64,000 nt of DNA from Auanema rhodensis. Taxonomy: Eukaryota > Nematoda > Chromadorea > Rhabditida > Rhabditidae. The DNA lies in the NCBI GenBank assembly GCA_964057225.1, contig OZ059894.1, forward strand, positions 3,596,001 to 3,660,000. Reading direction: 5' to 3'. Made by a program: the position numbers and the translations under genes. Below are positions 1 through 11,129 of this stretch, piece by piece (positions within the stretch are counted from its first letter, which is position 1; every line of letters begins with the position of its first letter). The notes beneath the pieces were generated by a model that did not search any database, had not been told where the DNA came from, and saw nothing but the letters and a program-made list of their open reading frames with translations.

Positions 1-11
1 AATTTTAAAGT

Positions 12-24
12 CATGGTTACCATG
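12..24. other. 13-bp dyad symmetry in the monomer
   Basis: Six-base arms CATGGT and ACCATG flank a single T. The dyad recurs in most monomers. It is shortened in copies with 'gttgcc' (five-base arms, three-base centre) and weakened in copies with 'ccatcc' or 'ccattc'. Short dyads able to form cruciform or other non-B structures are reported as a common property of centromeric satellites that lack a CENP-B box; a role here is inference. Confidence 0.75.
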
Positions 25-103
25 CACCAATATCAATAAAAATTTGTTTTTAGACTAATATGGACATGGGGAATCTAATTTTGAAAACCGCATCTCTTCA
101 TCT

Positions 104-113
104 TTCACGTGAA
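104..113. other. Perfect palindrome TTCACGTGAA with G-box core
   Basis: This is a ten-base perfect palindrome containing CACGTG, the plant G-box/E-box core recognised by bHLH and bZIP factors. It recurs at monomer position 95-104 in many copies. It is broken in others as gacgtgaag, gacgtaaag, gacttgaag, cacctgaag, catgtgaag or caagtgaag. In a satellite the motif is more likely a by-product of repeat amplification than a promoter element, so no gene regulation is claimed. Confidence 0.7.
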
Positions 114-129
114 GCGAGTTACATACCAA

Positions 130-148
130 GTGCACATCACGTGTACAC
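130..148. other. Overlapping palindrome cluster
   Basis: In this copy GTGCAC (130-135), CACGTG (138-143) and GTGTACAC (141-148) follow one another within 19 bases. In most other monomers the CACGTG is CATGTG, which replaces it with an 11-base odd palindrome CACAT-C-ATGTG. One C/T difference therefore swaps one dyad for another, and it falls at a CpG. Confidence 0.7.
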
Positions 149-326
149 TTAATAAGCATAAATTAAAGTTCACGTAAATTTCAAAGTCATGGTTACCATG
201 CACCAATATCAATAAAAATTCGTTTTTAGACTAATATGGACATGAGGAATCTAATTTTGAAAACCGCATCTCTTCATCTTTCACGTGAAGCGAGTTACAT
301 ACCAAGTGCACATCATGTGTACACTT

Positions 327-3300
327 AATTAGCATAAATTAAAGTTCACGTAAATTTCAAAGTCATGGTTACCATGCACCAATATTAATAAAAATTTGTT
401 TTTAGACTAATATGGACATGGGGAATCTAATTTTGAAAACCGCATCTCTTTATCTTTGACGTGAAGCGAGTTACATACCAAGTGCACATCATGTGTACAC
501 TTAATTAGCATAAATTAAAGTTCACGTAAATTTCAAAGTCATGGTTACCATCCACCAATATCAACAAAAATGTGTTTTTAGACTAATATGGACATGGGGA
601 ATCTAATTTCGAAAAGCGCATCTCTTCATCTTTCACGTGAAGCGAGTTACATACCAAGTGCACATCATGTGTACACTTAATTAGCATAAATTAAAGTTCA
701 CGTAAATTTCAAAGTCATGGTTACCATGCACCAATATCAATAAAAATTTTTTTTTAGACTAATATGGACATGGGGAATCTAATTTTGAAAACCGCATCCC
801 TTTATCTTTCACGTGAAGCGAGTTACATACCAAGTGCACATCACGTGTACACTTAATAAGCATAAATTAAAGTTCACGTAAATTTCAAAGTCATGGTTAC
901 CATGCACCAATATCAATAAAAATTCGTTTTTAGACTAATATGGACATGAGGAATCTAATTTTTTTGAAAACCGCATCTCTTCATCTTTCACGTGAAGCAA
1001 GTTACATACCAAGTGCACATCATGTGTACACTCAATTAGCATAAATTAAAGTTCACGTAAATTTCAAAGTCATGGTTACCATGCACCAATATTAATAAAA
1101 ATTTGTTTTTAGACTAATATGGACATGGGGAATCTAATTTTGAAAACCGCAACTCTTTATCTTTGACGTAAAGCGAGTTACATACCAAGTGCACATCATG
1201 TGTACACTTAATTAGCATAAATTAAAGTTCACGTAAATTTTAAAGTCATGGTTGCCATGCACCAATATCAATAAAAATTTGTTTTTAGACTAACATGGAA
1301 ATGGGGAATCTAATTTTGAAAACCGCATCTCTTTATCTTTCACGTGAAGCGAGTTACATACCAAGCGCACATCATGTGTACACTTAATTAGCATAAATTA
1401 AAGTTCACGTAAATTTCAAAGTCATGGTTACCATGCACCAATATCAATAAAAATTTGTTTTTAGACTAATATGGACATGGGGAATCTAATTTTTTTGAAA
1501 ACCGCATCTCTTCATCTTTCACGTGAAGCAAGTTACATACCAAGTGCACATCATGTGTACACTTAATTAGCATAAATTAAAGTTCACGTAAATTTCAAAG
1601 TCATGGTTACCATGCACCAATATCAATAAAAATTTTTTTTTAGACTAATATGGACATGGGGAATCTAATTTTGAAAACCGCATCCCTTTATCTTTCACGT
1701 GAAGCGAGTTACATACCAAGTGCACATCACGTGTACACTTAATAAGCATAAATTAAAGTTCACGTAAATTTCAAAGTCATGGTTACCATGCACCAATATC
1801 AATAAAAATTCGTTTTTAGACTAATATGGACATGAGGAATCTAATTTTTTTGAAAACCGCATCTCTTCATCTTTCACGTGAAGCAAGTTACATACCAAGT
1901 GCACATCATGTGTACACTCAATTAGCATAAATTAAAGTTCACGTAAATTTCAAAGTCATGGTTACCATGCACCAATATTAATAAAAATTTGTTTTTAGAC
2001 TAATATGGACATGGGGAATCTAATTTTGAAAACCGCAACTCTTTATCTTTGACGTAAAGCGAGTTACATACCAAGTGCACATCATGTGTACACTTAATTA
2101 GCATAAATTAAAGTTCACGTAAATTTTAAAGTCATGGTTGCCATGCACCAATATCAATAAAAATTTGTTTTTAGACTAACATGGAAATGGGGAATCTAAT
2201 TTTGAAAACCGCATCTCTTTATCTTTCACGTGAAGCGAGTTACATACCAAGCGCACATCATGTGTACACTTAATTAGCATAAATTAAAGTTCACGTAAAT
2301 TTCAAAGTCATGGTTACCATGCACCAATATCAATAAAAATTTGTTTTTAGACTAATATGGACATGGGGAATCTAATTTTGAAAACCGCATCTCTTTATCT
2401 TTGACGTAAAGCGAGTTACATACCAAGTGCACATCATGTGTACACTTAATTAGCATAAATTAAAGTTCACGTAAATTTCAAAGTCATGGTTACCATTCAC
2501 CAATATTAATAAAAATTTGTTTTTAGACTAATATGGAAATGGGGAATCTAATTTTGAAAACCGCATCTCTTCATCTTTCACGTGAAGCGAGTTACATACC
2601 AAGTGCACATCATGTGTACACTTAATTAGCATAAATTAAAGTTCACGTAAATTTCAAAGTCATGGTTACCATGCACCAATATCAATAAAAATTTGTTTTT
2701 AGACTAATATGGACATGGGGAATCTAATTTTGAAAACCGCATCTCTTTATCTTTCACGTGAAGCGAGTTACATACCAAGTGCACATCATGTGTACACTTA
2801 ATTAGCATAAATTAAAGTTCACGTAAATTTCAAAGTCATGGTTGCCATGCACCAATATCAATAAAAATTTGTTTTTAGACTAATTTGGAAATGGGGAATC
2901 TATTTTGAAAACCGCATCTCTTCATCTTTCACGTGAAGCGAGTTACATACCAAGTGCACATCACGTGTACACTTAATTAGCATAAATTGAAGTTCACGTA
3001 AATTTCAAAGTCATGGTTACCATGCACCAATATCAATAAAAATTTGTTTTTAGACTAATATGGAAATGGGGAATCTAATTTTGAAAACCGCATCTCTTTA
3101 TCTTTGACGTAAAGCGAGTTACATACCAAGTGCACATCATGTGTACACTTAATTAGCATAAATTAAAGTTCACGTAAATTTCAAAGTCATGGTTACCATT
3201 CACCAATATCAATAAAAATTTGTTTTTAGACTAATTTGGAAATGGGGAATCTATTTTGAAAACCGCATCTCTTCATCTTTCACGTGAAGCGAGTTACATA

Positions 3301-4385
3301 CCAAGTGCACATCACGTGTACACTTAATTAGCATAAATTGAAGTTCACGTAAATTTCAAAGTCATGGTTACCATGCACCAATATCAATAAAAATTTTTTT
3401 TAGACTAATATGGACATGGGGAATCTAATTTTGAAAACCGCATCCCTTTATCTTTCACGTGAAGCGAGTTACATACCAAGTGCACATCACGTGTACACTT
3501 AATAAGCATAAATTAAAGTTCACGTAAGTTTCAAAGTCATGGTTACCATGCACCAATATCAATAAAAATTCGTTTTTAGACTAATATGGACATGAGGAAT
3601 CTAATTTTTTTGAAAACCGCATCTCTTCATCTTTCACGTGAAGCGAGTTACATACCAAGTGCACATCATGTGTACACTCAATTAGCATAAATTAAAGTTC
3701 ACGTAAATTTCAAAGTCATGGTTACCATGCACCAATATTAATAAAAATTTGTTTTTAGACTAATATGGACATGGGGAATCTAATTTTGAAAACCGCATCT
3801 CTTTATCTTTGACGTGAAGCGAGTTACATACCAAGTGCACATCACGTGTACACTTAATAAGCATAAATTAAAGTTCACGTAAATTTCAAAGTCATGGTTA
3901 CCATGCACCAATATCAATAAAAATTTGTTTTTAGACTAACATGGACATGGGGAATCTAATTTTGAAAACCGCATCTCTTTATCTTTCACGTGAAGCGAGT
4001 TACATACCAAGTGCACATCACGTGTACATTTAATTAGCATAAATTAAAGTTCACGTAAATTTCAAAGTCATGGTTACCATCCACTAATAACAACAAAAAT
4101 GTGTTTTTAGACTAATATGGACATGGGGAATCTAATTTCGAAAAGCGCATCTCTTCATCTTTCACGTGAAGCGAGTTACATACCAAGTGCACATCATGTG
4201 TACACTTAATTAGCATAAATTAAAGTTCACGTAAATTTCAAAGTCATGGTTACCATGCACCAATATCAATAAAAATTCGTTTTTAGACTAATATGGACAT
4301 GAGGAATCTAATTTTTTTGAAAACCGCATCTCTTCATCTTTCACGTGAAGCAAGTTACATACCAAGTGCACATCATGTGTACACT
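327..4385. repeat. 4,591-bp-offset superunit, copy 1
   Basis: Every diagnostic variant in this stretch recurs 4,591 bp to the right: aactc at 1151/5742 and 2037/6628, the attcacc and C-type monomers, the one-T-shorter D monomers, and the private 'ccactaataac' variant at 4081/8672, which occurs nowhere else that I found. The match begins after the tacacttaatt/tacactcaatt difference near 325 and ends at the same kind of difference near 4386. The offset corresponds to 26 monomers with their length variants (26 x 176 + 15). An exact shared private variant implies recent duplication rather than convergent homogenisation. Confidence 0.85.
714..2306. repeat. 886-bp five-monomer HOR (D-E-F'-G-H), 1.8 units
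   Basis: The monomers begin at 714 (D), 890 (E, 179 bp), 1069 (F'), 1245 (G), 1421 (H, 179 bp), 1600 (D), 1776 (E), 1955 (F') and 2131 (G). The repeat length is 176+179+176+176+179 = 886 bp, confirmed by the aactc marker at 1151 and 2037. The second unit lacks H and passes into monomers with gacgtaaag and attcacc variants. Confidence 0.85.
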
Positions 4386-4917
4386 TAATTAGCATAAATT
4401 AAAGTTCACGTAAATTTCAAAGTCATGGTTACCATCCACCAATATCAACAAAAATGTGTTTTTAGACTAATATGGACATGGGGAATCTAATTTCGAAAAG
4501 CGCATCTCTTCATCTTTCACGTGAAGCGAGTTACATACCAAGTGCACATCATGTGTACACTTAATTAGCATAAATTAAAGTTCACGTAAATTTCAAAGTC
4601 ATGGTTACCATGCACCAATATCAATAAAAATTTTTTTTTAGACTAATATGGACATGGGGAATCTAATTTTGAAAACCGCATCCCTTTATCTTTCACGTGA
4701 AGCGAGTTACATACCAAGTGCACATCACGTGTACACTTAATAAGCATAAATTAAAGTTCACGTAAATTTCAAAGTCATGGTTACCATGCACCAATATCAA
4801 TAAAAATTCGTTTTTAGACTAATATGGACATGAGGAATCTAATTTTTTTGAAAACCGCATCTCTTCATCTTTCACGTGAAGCAAGTTACATACCAAGTGC
4901 ACATCATGTGTACACTC

Positions 4918-7900
4918 AATTAGCATAAATTAAAGTTCACGTAAATTTCAAAGTCATGGTTACCATGCACCAATATTAATAAAAATTTGTTTTTAGACTA
5001 ATATGGACATGGGGAATCTAATTTTGAAAACCGCATCTCTTTATCTTTGACGTGAAGCGAGTTACATACCAAGTGCACATCATGTGTACACTTAATTAGC
5101 ATAAATTAAAGTTCACGTAAATTTCAAAGTCATGGTTACCATCCACCAATATCAACAAAAATGTGTTTTTAGACTAATATGGACATGGGGAATCTAATTT
5201 CGAAAAGCGCATCTCTTCATCTTTCACGTGAAGCGAGTTACATACCAAGTGCACATCATGTGTACACTTAATTAGCATAAATTAAAGTTCACGTAAATTT
5301 CAAAGTCATGGTTACCATGCACCAATATCAATAAAAATTTTTTTTTAGACTAATATGGACATGGGGAATCTAATTTTGAAAACCGCATCCCTTTATCTTT
5401 CACGTGAAGCGAGTTACATACCAAGTGCACATCACGTGTACACTTAATAAGCATAAATTAAAGTTCACGTAAATTTCAAAGTCATGGTTACCATGCACCA
5501 ATATCAATAAAAATTCGTTTTTAGACTAATATGGACATGAGGAATCTAATTTTTTTGAAAACCGCATCTCTTCATCTTTCACGTGAAGCAAGTTACATAC
5601 CAAGTGCACATCATGTGTACACTCAATTAGCATAAATTAAAGTTCACGTAAATTTCAAAGTCATGGTTACCATGCACCAATATTAATAAAAATTTGTTTT
5701 TAGACTAATATGGACATGGGGAATCTAATTTTGAAAACCGCAACTCTTTATCTTTGACGTAAAGCGAGTTACATACCAAGTGCACATCATGTGTACACTT
5801 AATTAGCATAAATTAAAGTTCACGTAAATTTTAAAGTCATGGTTGCCATGCACCAATATCAATAAAAATTTGTTTTTAGACTAACATGGAAATGGGGAAT
5901 CTAATTTTGAAAACCGCATCTCTTTATCTTTCACGTGAAGCGAGTTACATACCAAGCGCACATCATGTGTACACTTAATTAGCATAAATTAAAGTTCACG
6001 TAAATTTCAAAGTCATGGTTACCATGCACCAATATCAATAAAAATTTGTTTTTAGACTAATATGGACATGGGGAATCTAATTTTTTTGAAAACCGCATCT
6101 CTTCATCTTTCACGTGAAGCAAGTTACATACCAAGTGCACATCATGTGTACACTTAATTAGCATAAATTAAAGTTCACGTAAATTTCAAAGTCATGGTTA
6201 CCATGCACCAATATCAATAAAAATTTTTTTTTAGACTAATATGGACATGGGGAATCTAATTTTGAAAACCGCATCCCTTTATCTTTCACGTGAAGCGAGT
6301 TACATACCAAGTGCACATCACGTGTACACTTAATAAGCATAAATTAAAGTTCACGTAAATTTCAAAGTCATGGTTACCATGCACCAATATCAATAAAAAT
6401 TCGTTTTTAGACTAATATGGACATGAGGAATCTAATTTTTTTGAAAACCGCATCTCTTCATCTTTCACGTGAAGCAAGTTACATACCAAGTGCACATCAT
6501 GTGTACACTCAATTAGCATAAATTAAAGTTCACGTAAATTTCAAAGTCATGGTTACCATGCACCAATATTAATAAAAATTTGTTTTTAGACTAATATGGA
6601 CATGGGGAATCTAATTTTGAAAACCGCAACTCTTTATCTTTGACGTAAAGCGAGTTACATACCAAGTGCACATCATGTGTACACTTAATTAGCATAAATT
6701 AAAGTTCACGTAAATTTTAAAGTCATGGTTGCCATGCACCAATATCAATAAAAATTTGTTTTTAGACTAACATGGAAATGGGGAATCTAATTTTGAAAAC
6801 CGCATCTCTTTATCTTTCACGTGAAGCGAGTTACATACCAAGCGCACATCATGTGTACACTTAATTAGCATAAATTAAAGTTCACGTAAATTTCAAAGTC
6901 ATGGTTACCATGCACCAATATCAATAAAAATTTGTTTTTAGACTAATATGGACATGGGGAATCTAATTTTGAAAACCGCATCTCTTTATCTTTGACGTAA
7001 AGCGAGTTACATACCAAGTGCACATCATGTGTACACTTAATTAGCATAAATTAAAGTTCACGTAAATTTCAAAGTCATGGTTACCATTCACCAATATTAA
7101 TAAAAATTTGTTTTTAGACTAATATGGAAATGGGGAATCTAATTTTGAAAACCGCATCTCTTCATCTTTCACGTGAAGCGAGTTACATACCAAGTGCACA
7201 TCATGTGTACACTTAATTAGCATAAATTAAAGTTCACGTAAATTTCAAAGTCATGGTTACCATGCACCAATATCAATAAAAATTTGTTTTTAGACTAATA
7301 TGGACATGGGGAATCTAATTTTGAAAACCGCATCTCTTTATCTTTCACGTGAAGCGAGTTACATACCAAGTGCACATCATGTGTACACTTAATTAGCATA
7401 AATTAAAGTTCACGTAAATTTCAAAGTCATGGTTGCCATGCACCAATATCAATAAAAATTTGTTTTTAGACTAATTTGGAAATGGGGAATCTATTTTGAA
7501 AACCGCATCTCTTCATCTTTCACGTGAAGCGAGTTACATACCAAGTGCACATCACGTGTACACTTAATTAGCATAAATTGAAGTTCACGTAAATTTCAAA
7601 GTCATGGTTACCATGCACCAATATCAATAAAAATTTGTTTTTAGACTAATATGGAAATGGGGAATCTAATTTTGAAAACCGCATCTCTTTATCTTTGACG
7701 TAAAGCGAGTTACATACCAAGTGCACATCATGTGTACACTTAATTAGCATAAATTAAAGTTCACGTAAATTTCAAAGTCATGGTTACCATTCACCAATAT
7801 CAATAAAAATTTGTTTTTAGACTAATTTGGAAATGGGGAATCTATTTTGAAAACCGCATCTCTTCATCTTTCACGTGAAGCGAGTTACATACCAAGTGCA

Positions 7901-8976
7901 CATCACGTGTACACTTAATTAGCATAAATTGAAGTTCACGTAAATTTCAAAGTCATGGTTACCATGCACCAATATCAATAAAAATTTTTTTTAGACTAAT
8001 ATGGACATGGGGAATCTAATTTTGAAAACCGCATCCCTTTATCTTTCACGTGAAGCGAGTTACATACCAAGTGCACATCACGTGTACACTTAATAAGCAT
8101 AAATTAAAGTTCACGTAAGTTTCAAAGTCATGGTTACCATGCACCAATATCAATAAAAATTCGTTTTTAGACTAATATGGACATGAGGAATCTAATTTTT
8201 TTGAAAACCGCATCTCTTCATCTTTCACGTGAAGCGAGTTACATACCAAGTGCACATCATGTGTACACTCAATTAGCATAAATTAAAGTTCACGTAAATT
8301 TCAAAGTCATGGTTACCATGCACCAATATTAATAAAAATTTGTTTTTAGACTAATATGGACATGGGGAATCTAATTTTGAAAACCGCATCTCTTTATCTT
8401 TGACGTGAAGCGAGTTACATACCAAGTGCACATCACGTGTACACTTAATAAGCATAAATTAAAGTTCACGTAAATTTCAAAGTCATGGTTACCATGCACC
8501 AATATCAATAAAAATTTGTTTTTAGACTAACATGGACATGGGGAATCTAATTTTGAAAACCGCATCTCTTTATCTTTCACGTGAAGCGAGTTACATACCA
8601 AGTGCACATCACGTGTACATTTAATTAGCATAAATTAAAGTTCACGTAAATTTCAAAGTCATGGTTACCATCCACTAATAACAACAAAAATGTGTTTTTA
8701 GACTAATATGGACATGGGGAATCTAATTTCGAAAAGCGCATCTCTTCATCTTTCACGTGAAGCGAGTTACATACCAAGTGCACATCATGTGTACACTTAA
8801 TTAGCATAAATTAAAGTTCACGTAAATTTCAAAGTCATGGTTACCATGCACCAATATCAATAAAAATTCGTTTTTAGACTAATATGGACATGAGGAATCT
8901 AATTTTTTTGAAAACCGCATCTCTTCATCTTTCACGTGAAGCAAGTTACATACCAAGTGCACATCATGTGTACACT
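4918..8976. repeat. 4,591-bp-offset superunit, copy 2
   Basis: This is the right-hand copy of 327-4,385, separated from it by about 530 bp (three monomers) that themselves resemble 538-1068 at an offset of 3,884 bp. Its interior, from 5,481 to about 7,740, was copied again to 8,834-11,095 at an offset of 3,353 bp. The duplication history is therefore nested. Confidence 0.85.
5305..6897. repeat. 886-bp five-monomer HOR, second block
   Basis: The same nine monomers D-E-F'-G-H-D-E-F'-G as at 714-2,306, displaced 4,591 bp. The aactc marker is at 5742 and 6628, 886 bp apart. Confidence 0.85.
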
Positions 8977-10250
8977 CAATTAGCATAAATTAAAGTTCAC
9001 GTAAATTTCAAAGTCATGGTTACCATGCACCAATATTAATAAAAATTTGTTTTTAGACTAATATGGACATGGGGAATCTAATTTTGAAAACCGCAACTCT
9101 TTATCTTTGACGTAAAGCGAGTTACATACCAAGTGCACATCATGTGTACACTTAATTAGCATAAATTAAAGTTCACGTAAATTTTAAAGTCATGGTTGCC
9201 ATGCACCAATATCAATAAAAATTTGTTTTTAGACTAACATGGAAATGGGGAATCTAATTTTGAAAACCGCATCTCTTTATCTTTCACGTGAAGCGAGTTA
9301 CATACCAAGCGCACATCATGTGTACACTTAATTAGCATAAATTAAAGTTCACGTAAATTTCAAAGTCATGGTTACCATGCACCAATATCAATAAAAATTT
9401 GTTTTTAGACTAATATGGACATGGGGAATCTAATTTTTTTGAAAACCGCATCTCTTCATCTTTCACGTGAAGCAAGTTACATACCAAGTGCACATCATGT
9501 GTACACTTAATTAGCATAAATTAAAGTTCACGTAAATTTCAAAGTCATGGTTACCATGCACCAATATCAATAAAAATTTTTTTTTAGACTAATATGGACA
9601 TGGGGAATCTAATTTTGAAAACCGCATCCCTTTATCTTTCACGTGAAGCGAGTTACATACCAAGTGCACATCACGTGTACACTTAATAAGCATAAATTAA
9701 AGTTCACGTAAATTTCAAAGTCATGGTTACCATGCACCAATATCAATAAAAATTCGTTTTTAGACTAATATGGACATGAGGAATCTAATTTTTTTGAAAA
9801 CCGCATCTCTTCATCTTTCACGTGAAGCAAGTTACATACCAAGTGCAAATCATGTGTACACTCAATTAGCATAAATTAAAGTTCACGTAAATTTCAAAGT
9901 CATGGTTACCATGCACCAATATTAATAAAAATTTGTTTTTAGACTAATATGGACATGGGGAATCTAATTTTGAAAACCGCAACTCTTTATCTTTGACGTA
10001 AAGCGAGTTACATACCAAGTGCACATCATGTGTACACTTAATTAGCATAAATTAAAGTTCACGTAAATTTTAAAGTCATGGTTGCCATGCACCAATATCA
10101 ATAAAAATTTGTTTTTAGACTAACATGGAAATGGGGAATCTAATTTTGAAAACCGCATCTCTTTATCTTTCACGTGAAGCGAGTTACATACCAAGCGCAC
10201 ATCATGTGTACACTTAATTAGCATAAATTAAAGTTCACGTAAATTTCAAA
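8834..10250. repeat. 886-bp five-monomer HOR, third block
   Basis: E-F'-G-H-D-E-F'-G, displaced 3,353 bp from the second block; aactc markers are at 9095 and 9981. It lacks the leading D, because the copy joins the previous superunit at the E monomer starting 8834. One private change, gtgcaaatc near 9845, distinguishes this copy. Confidence 0.8.
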
Positions 10251-11129
10251 GTCATGGTTACCATGCACCAATATCAATAAAAATTTGTTTTTAGACTAAT
10301 ATGGACATGGGGAATCTAATTTTGAAAACCGCATCTCTTTATCTTTGACGTAAAGCGAGTTACATACCAAGTGCACATCATGTGTACACTTAATTAGCAT
10401 AAATTAAAGTTCACGTAAATTTCAAAGTCATGGTTACCATTCACCAATATTAATAAAAATTTGTTTTTAGACTAATATGGAAATGGGGAATCTAATTTTG
10501 AAAACCGCATCTCTTCATCTTTCACGTGAAGCGAGTTACATACCAAGTGCACATCATGTGTACACTTAATTAGCATAAATTAAAGTTCACGTAAATTTCA
10601 AAGTCATGGTTACCATGCACCAATATCAATAAAAATTTGTTTTTAGACTAATATGGACATGGGGAATCTAATTTTGAAAACCGCATCTCTTTATCTTTCA
10701 CGTGAAGCGAGTTACATACCAAGTGCACATCATGTGTACACTTAATTAGCATAAATTAAAGTTCACGTAAATTTCAAAGTCATGGTTGCCATGCACCAAT
10801 ATCAATAAAAATTTGTTTTTAGACTAATTTGGAAATGGGGAATCTATTTTGAAAACCGCATCTCTTCATCTTTCACGTGAAGCGAGTTACATACCAAGTG
10901 CACATCACGTGTACACTTAATTAGCATAAATTGAAGTTCACGTAAATTTCAAAGTCATGGTTACCATGCACCAATATCAATAAAAATTTGTTTTTAGACT
11001 AATATGGAAATGGGGAATCTAATTTTGAAAACCGCATCTCTTTATCTTTGACGTAAAGCGAGTTACATACCAAGTGCACATCATGTGTACACTTAATAAG
11101 CATAAATTAAAGTTCACGTAAATTTCAAA

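Larger units (their letters stand above)
10..185. repeat. Reference monomer (first complete copy, 176 bp)
   Basis: Numbering starts at the g of 'gtcatgg'. Layout: 3-15 is a dyad CATGGT-T-ACCATG. Positions 28-42 carry an A5 tract running into T tracts around a single g (a c in type E, absent in type D). Positions 51-62 hold the variable 'atggacatgggg' (acatgg, aaatgg, acatgagg or acatagg in different copies). Positions 66-74 hold the T run that defines the 175, 176 and 179 bp classes. Positions 79-82 are 'ccgc', 95-104 the palindrome TTCACGTGAA, 121-139 overlapping palindromes, and 141-176 an AT-rich tail with 'cacgta'. The chosen start is arbitrary, since a tandem array has no natural phase. 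The consensus has 4-5 CpG sites, about what its base composition predicts. Confidence 0.95.
1..3180. repeat. Segmental copy of 27,493-30,850
   Basis: The window's left edge matches 27,493 onward at an offset of 27,492 bp. The shared monomer order includes the ttttaaag start, the ttcg/atgagg monomer without the extra three T, the F monomer, the B monomer, and then D-E-F'-G-H-D-E-F'. After about 2,131 the offset becomes 27,668 because the other copy contains one extra F' monomer (176 bp). The match continues through the attcacc monomer (2483 vs 30151) and the gttgcc C-type monomer (2835 vs 30503). It fails at the monomer starting 3186, which has attcacc where 30854 has atgcacc. Based on marker variants read by eye. 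Confidence 0.8.
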
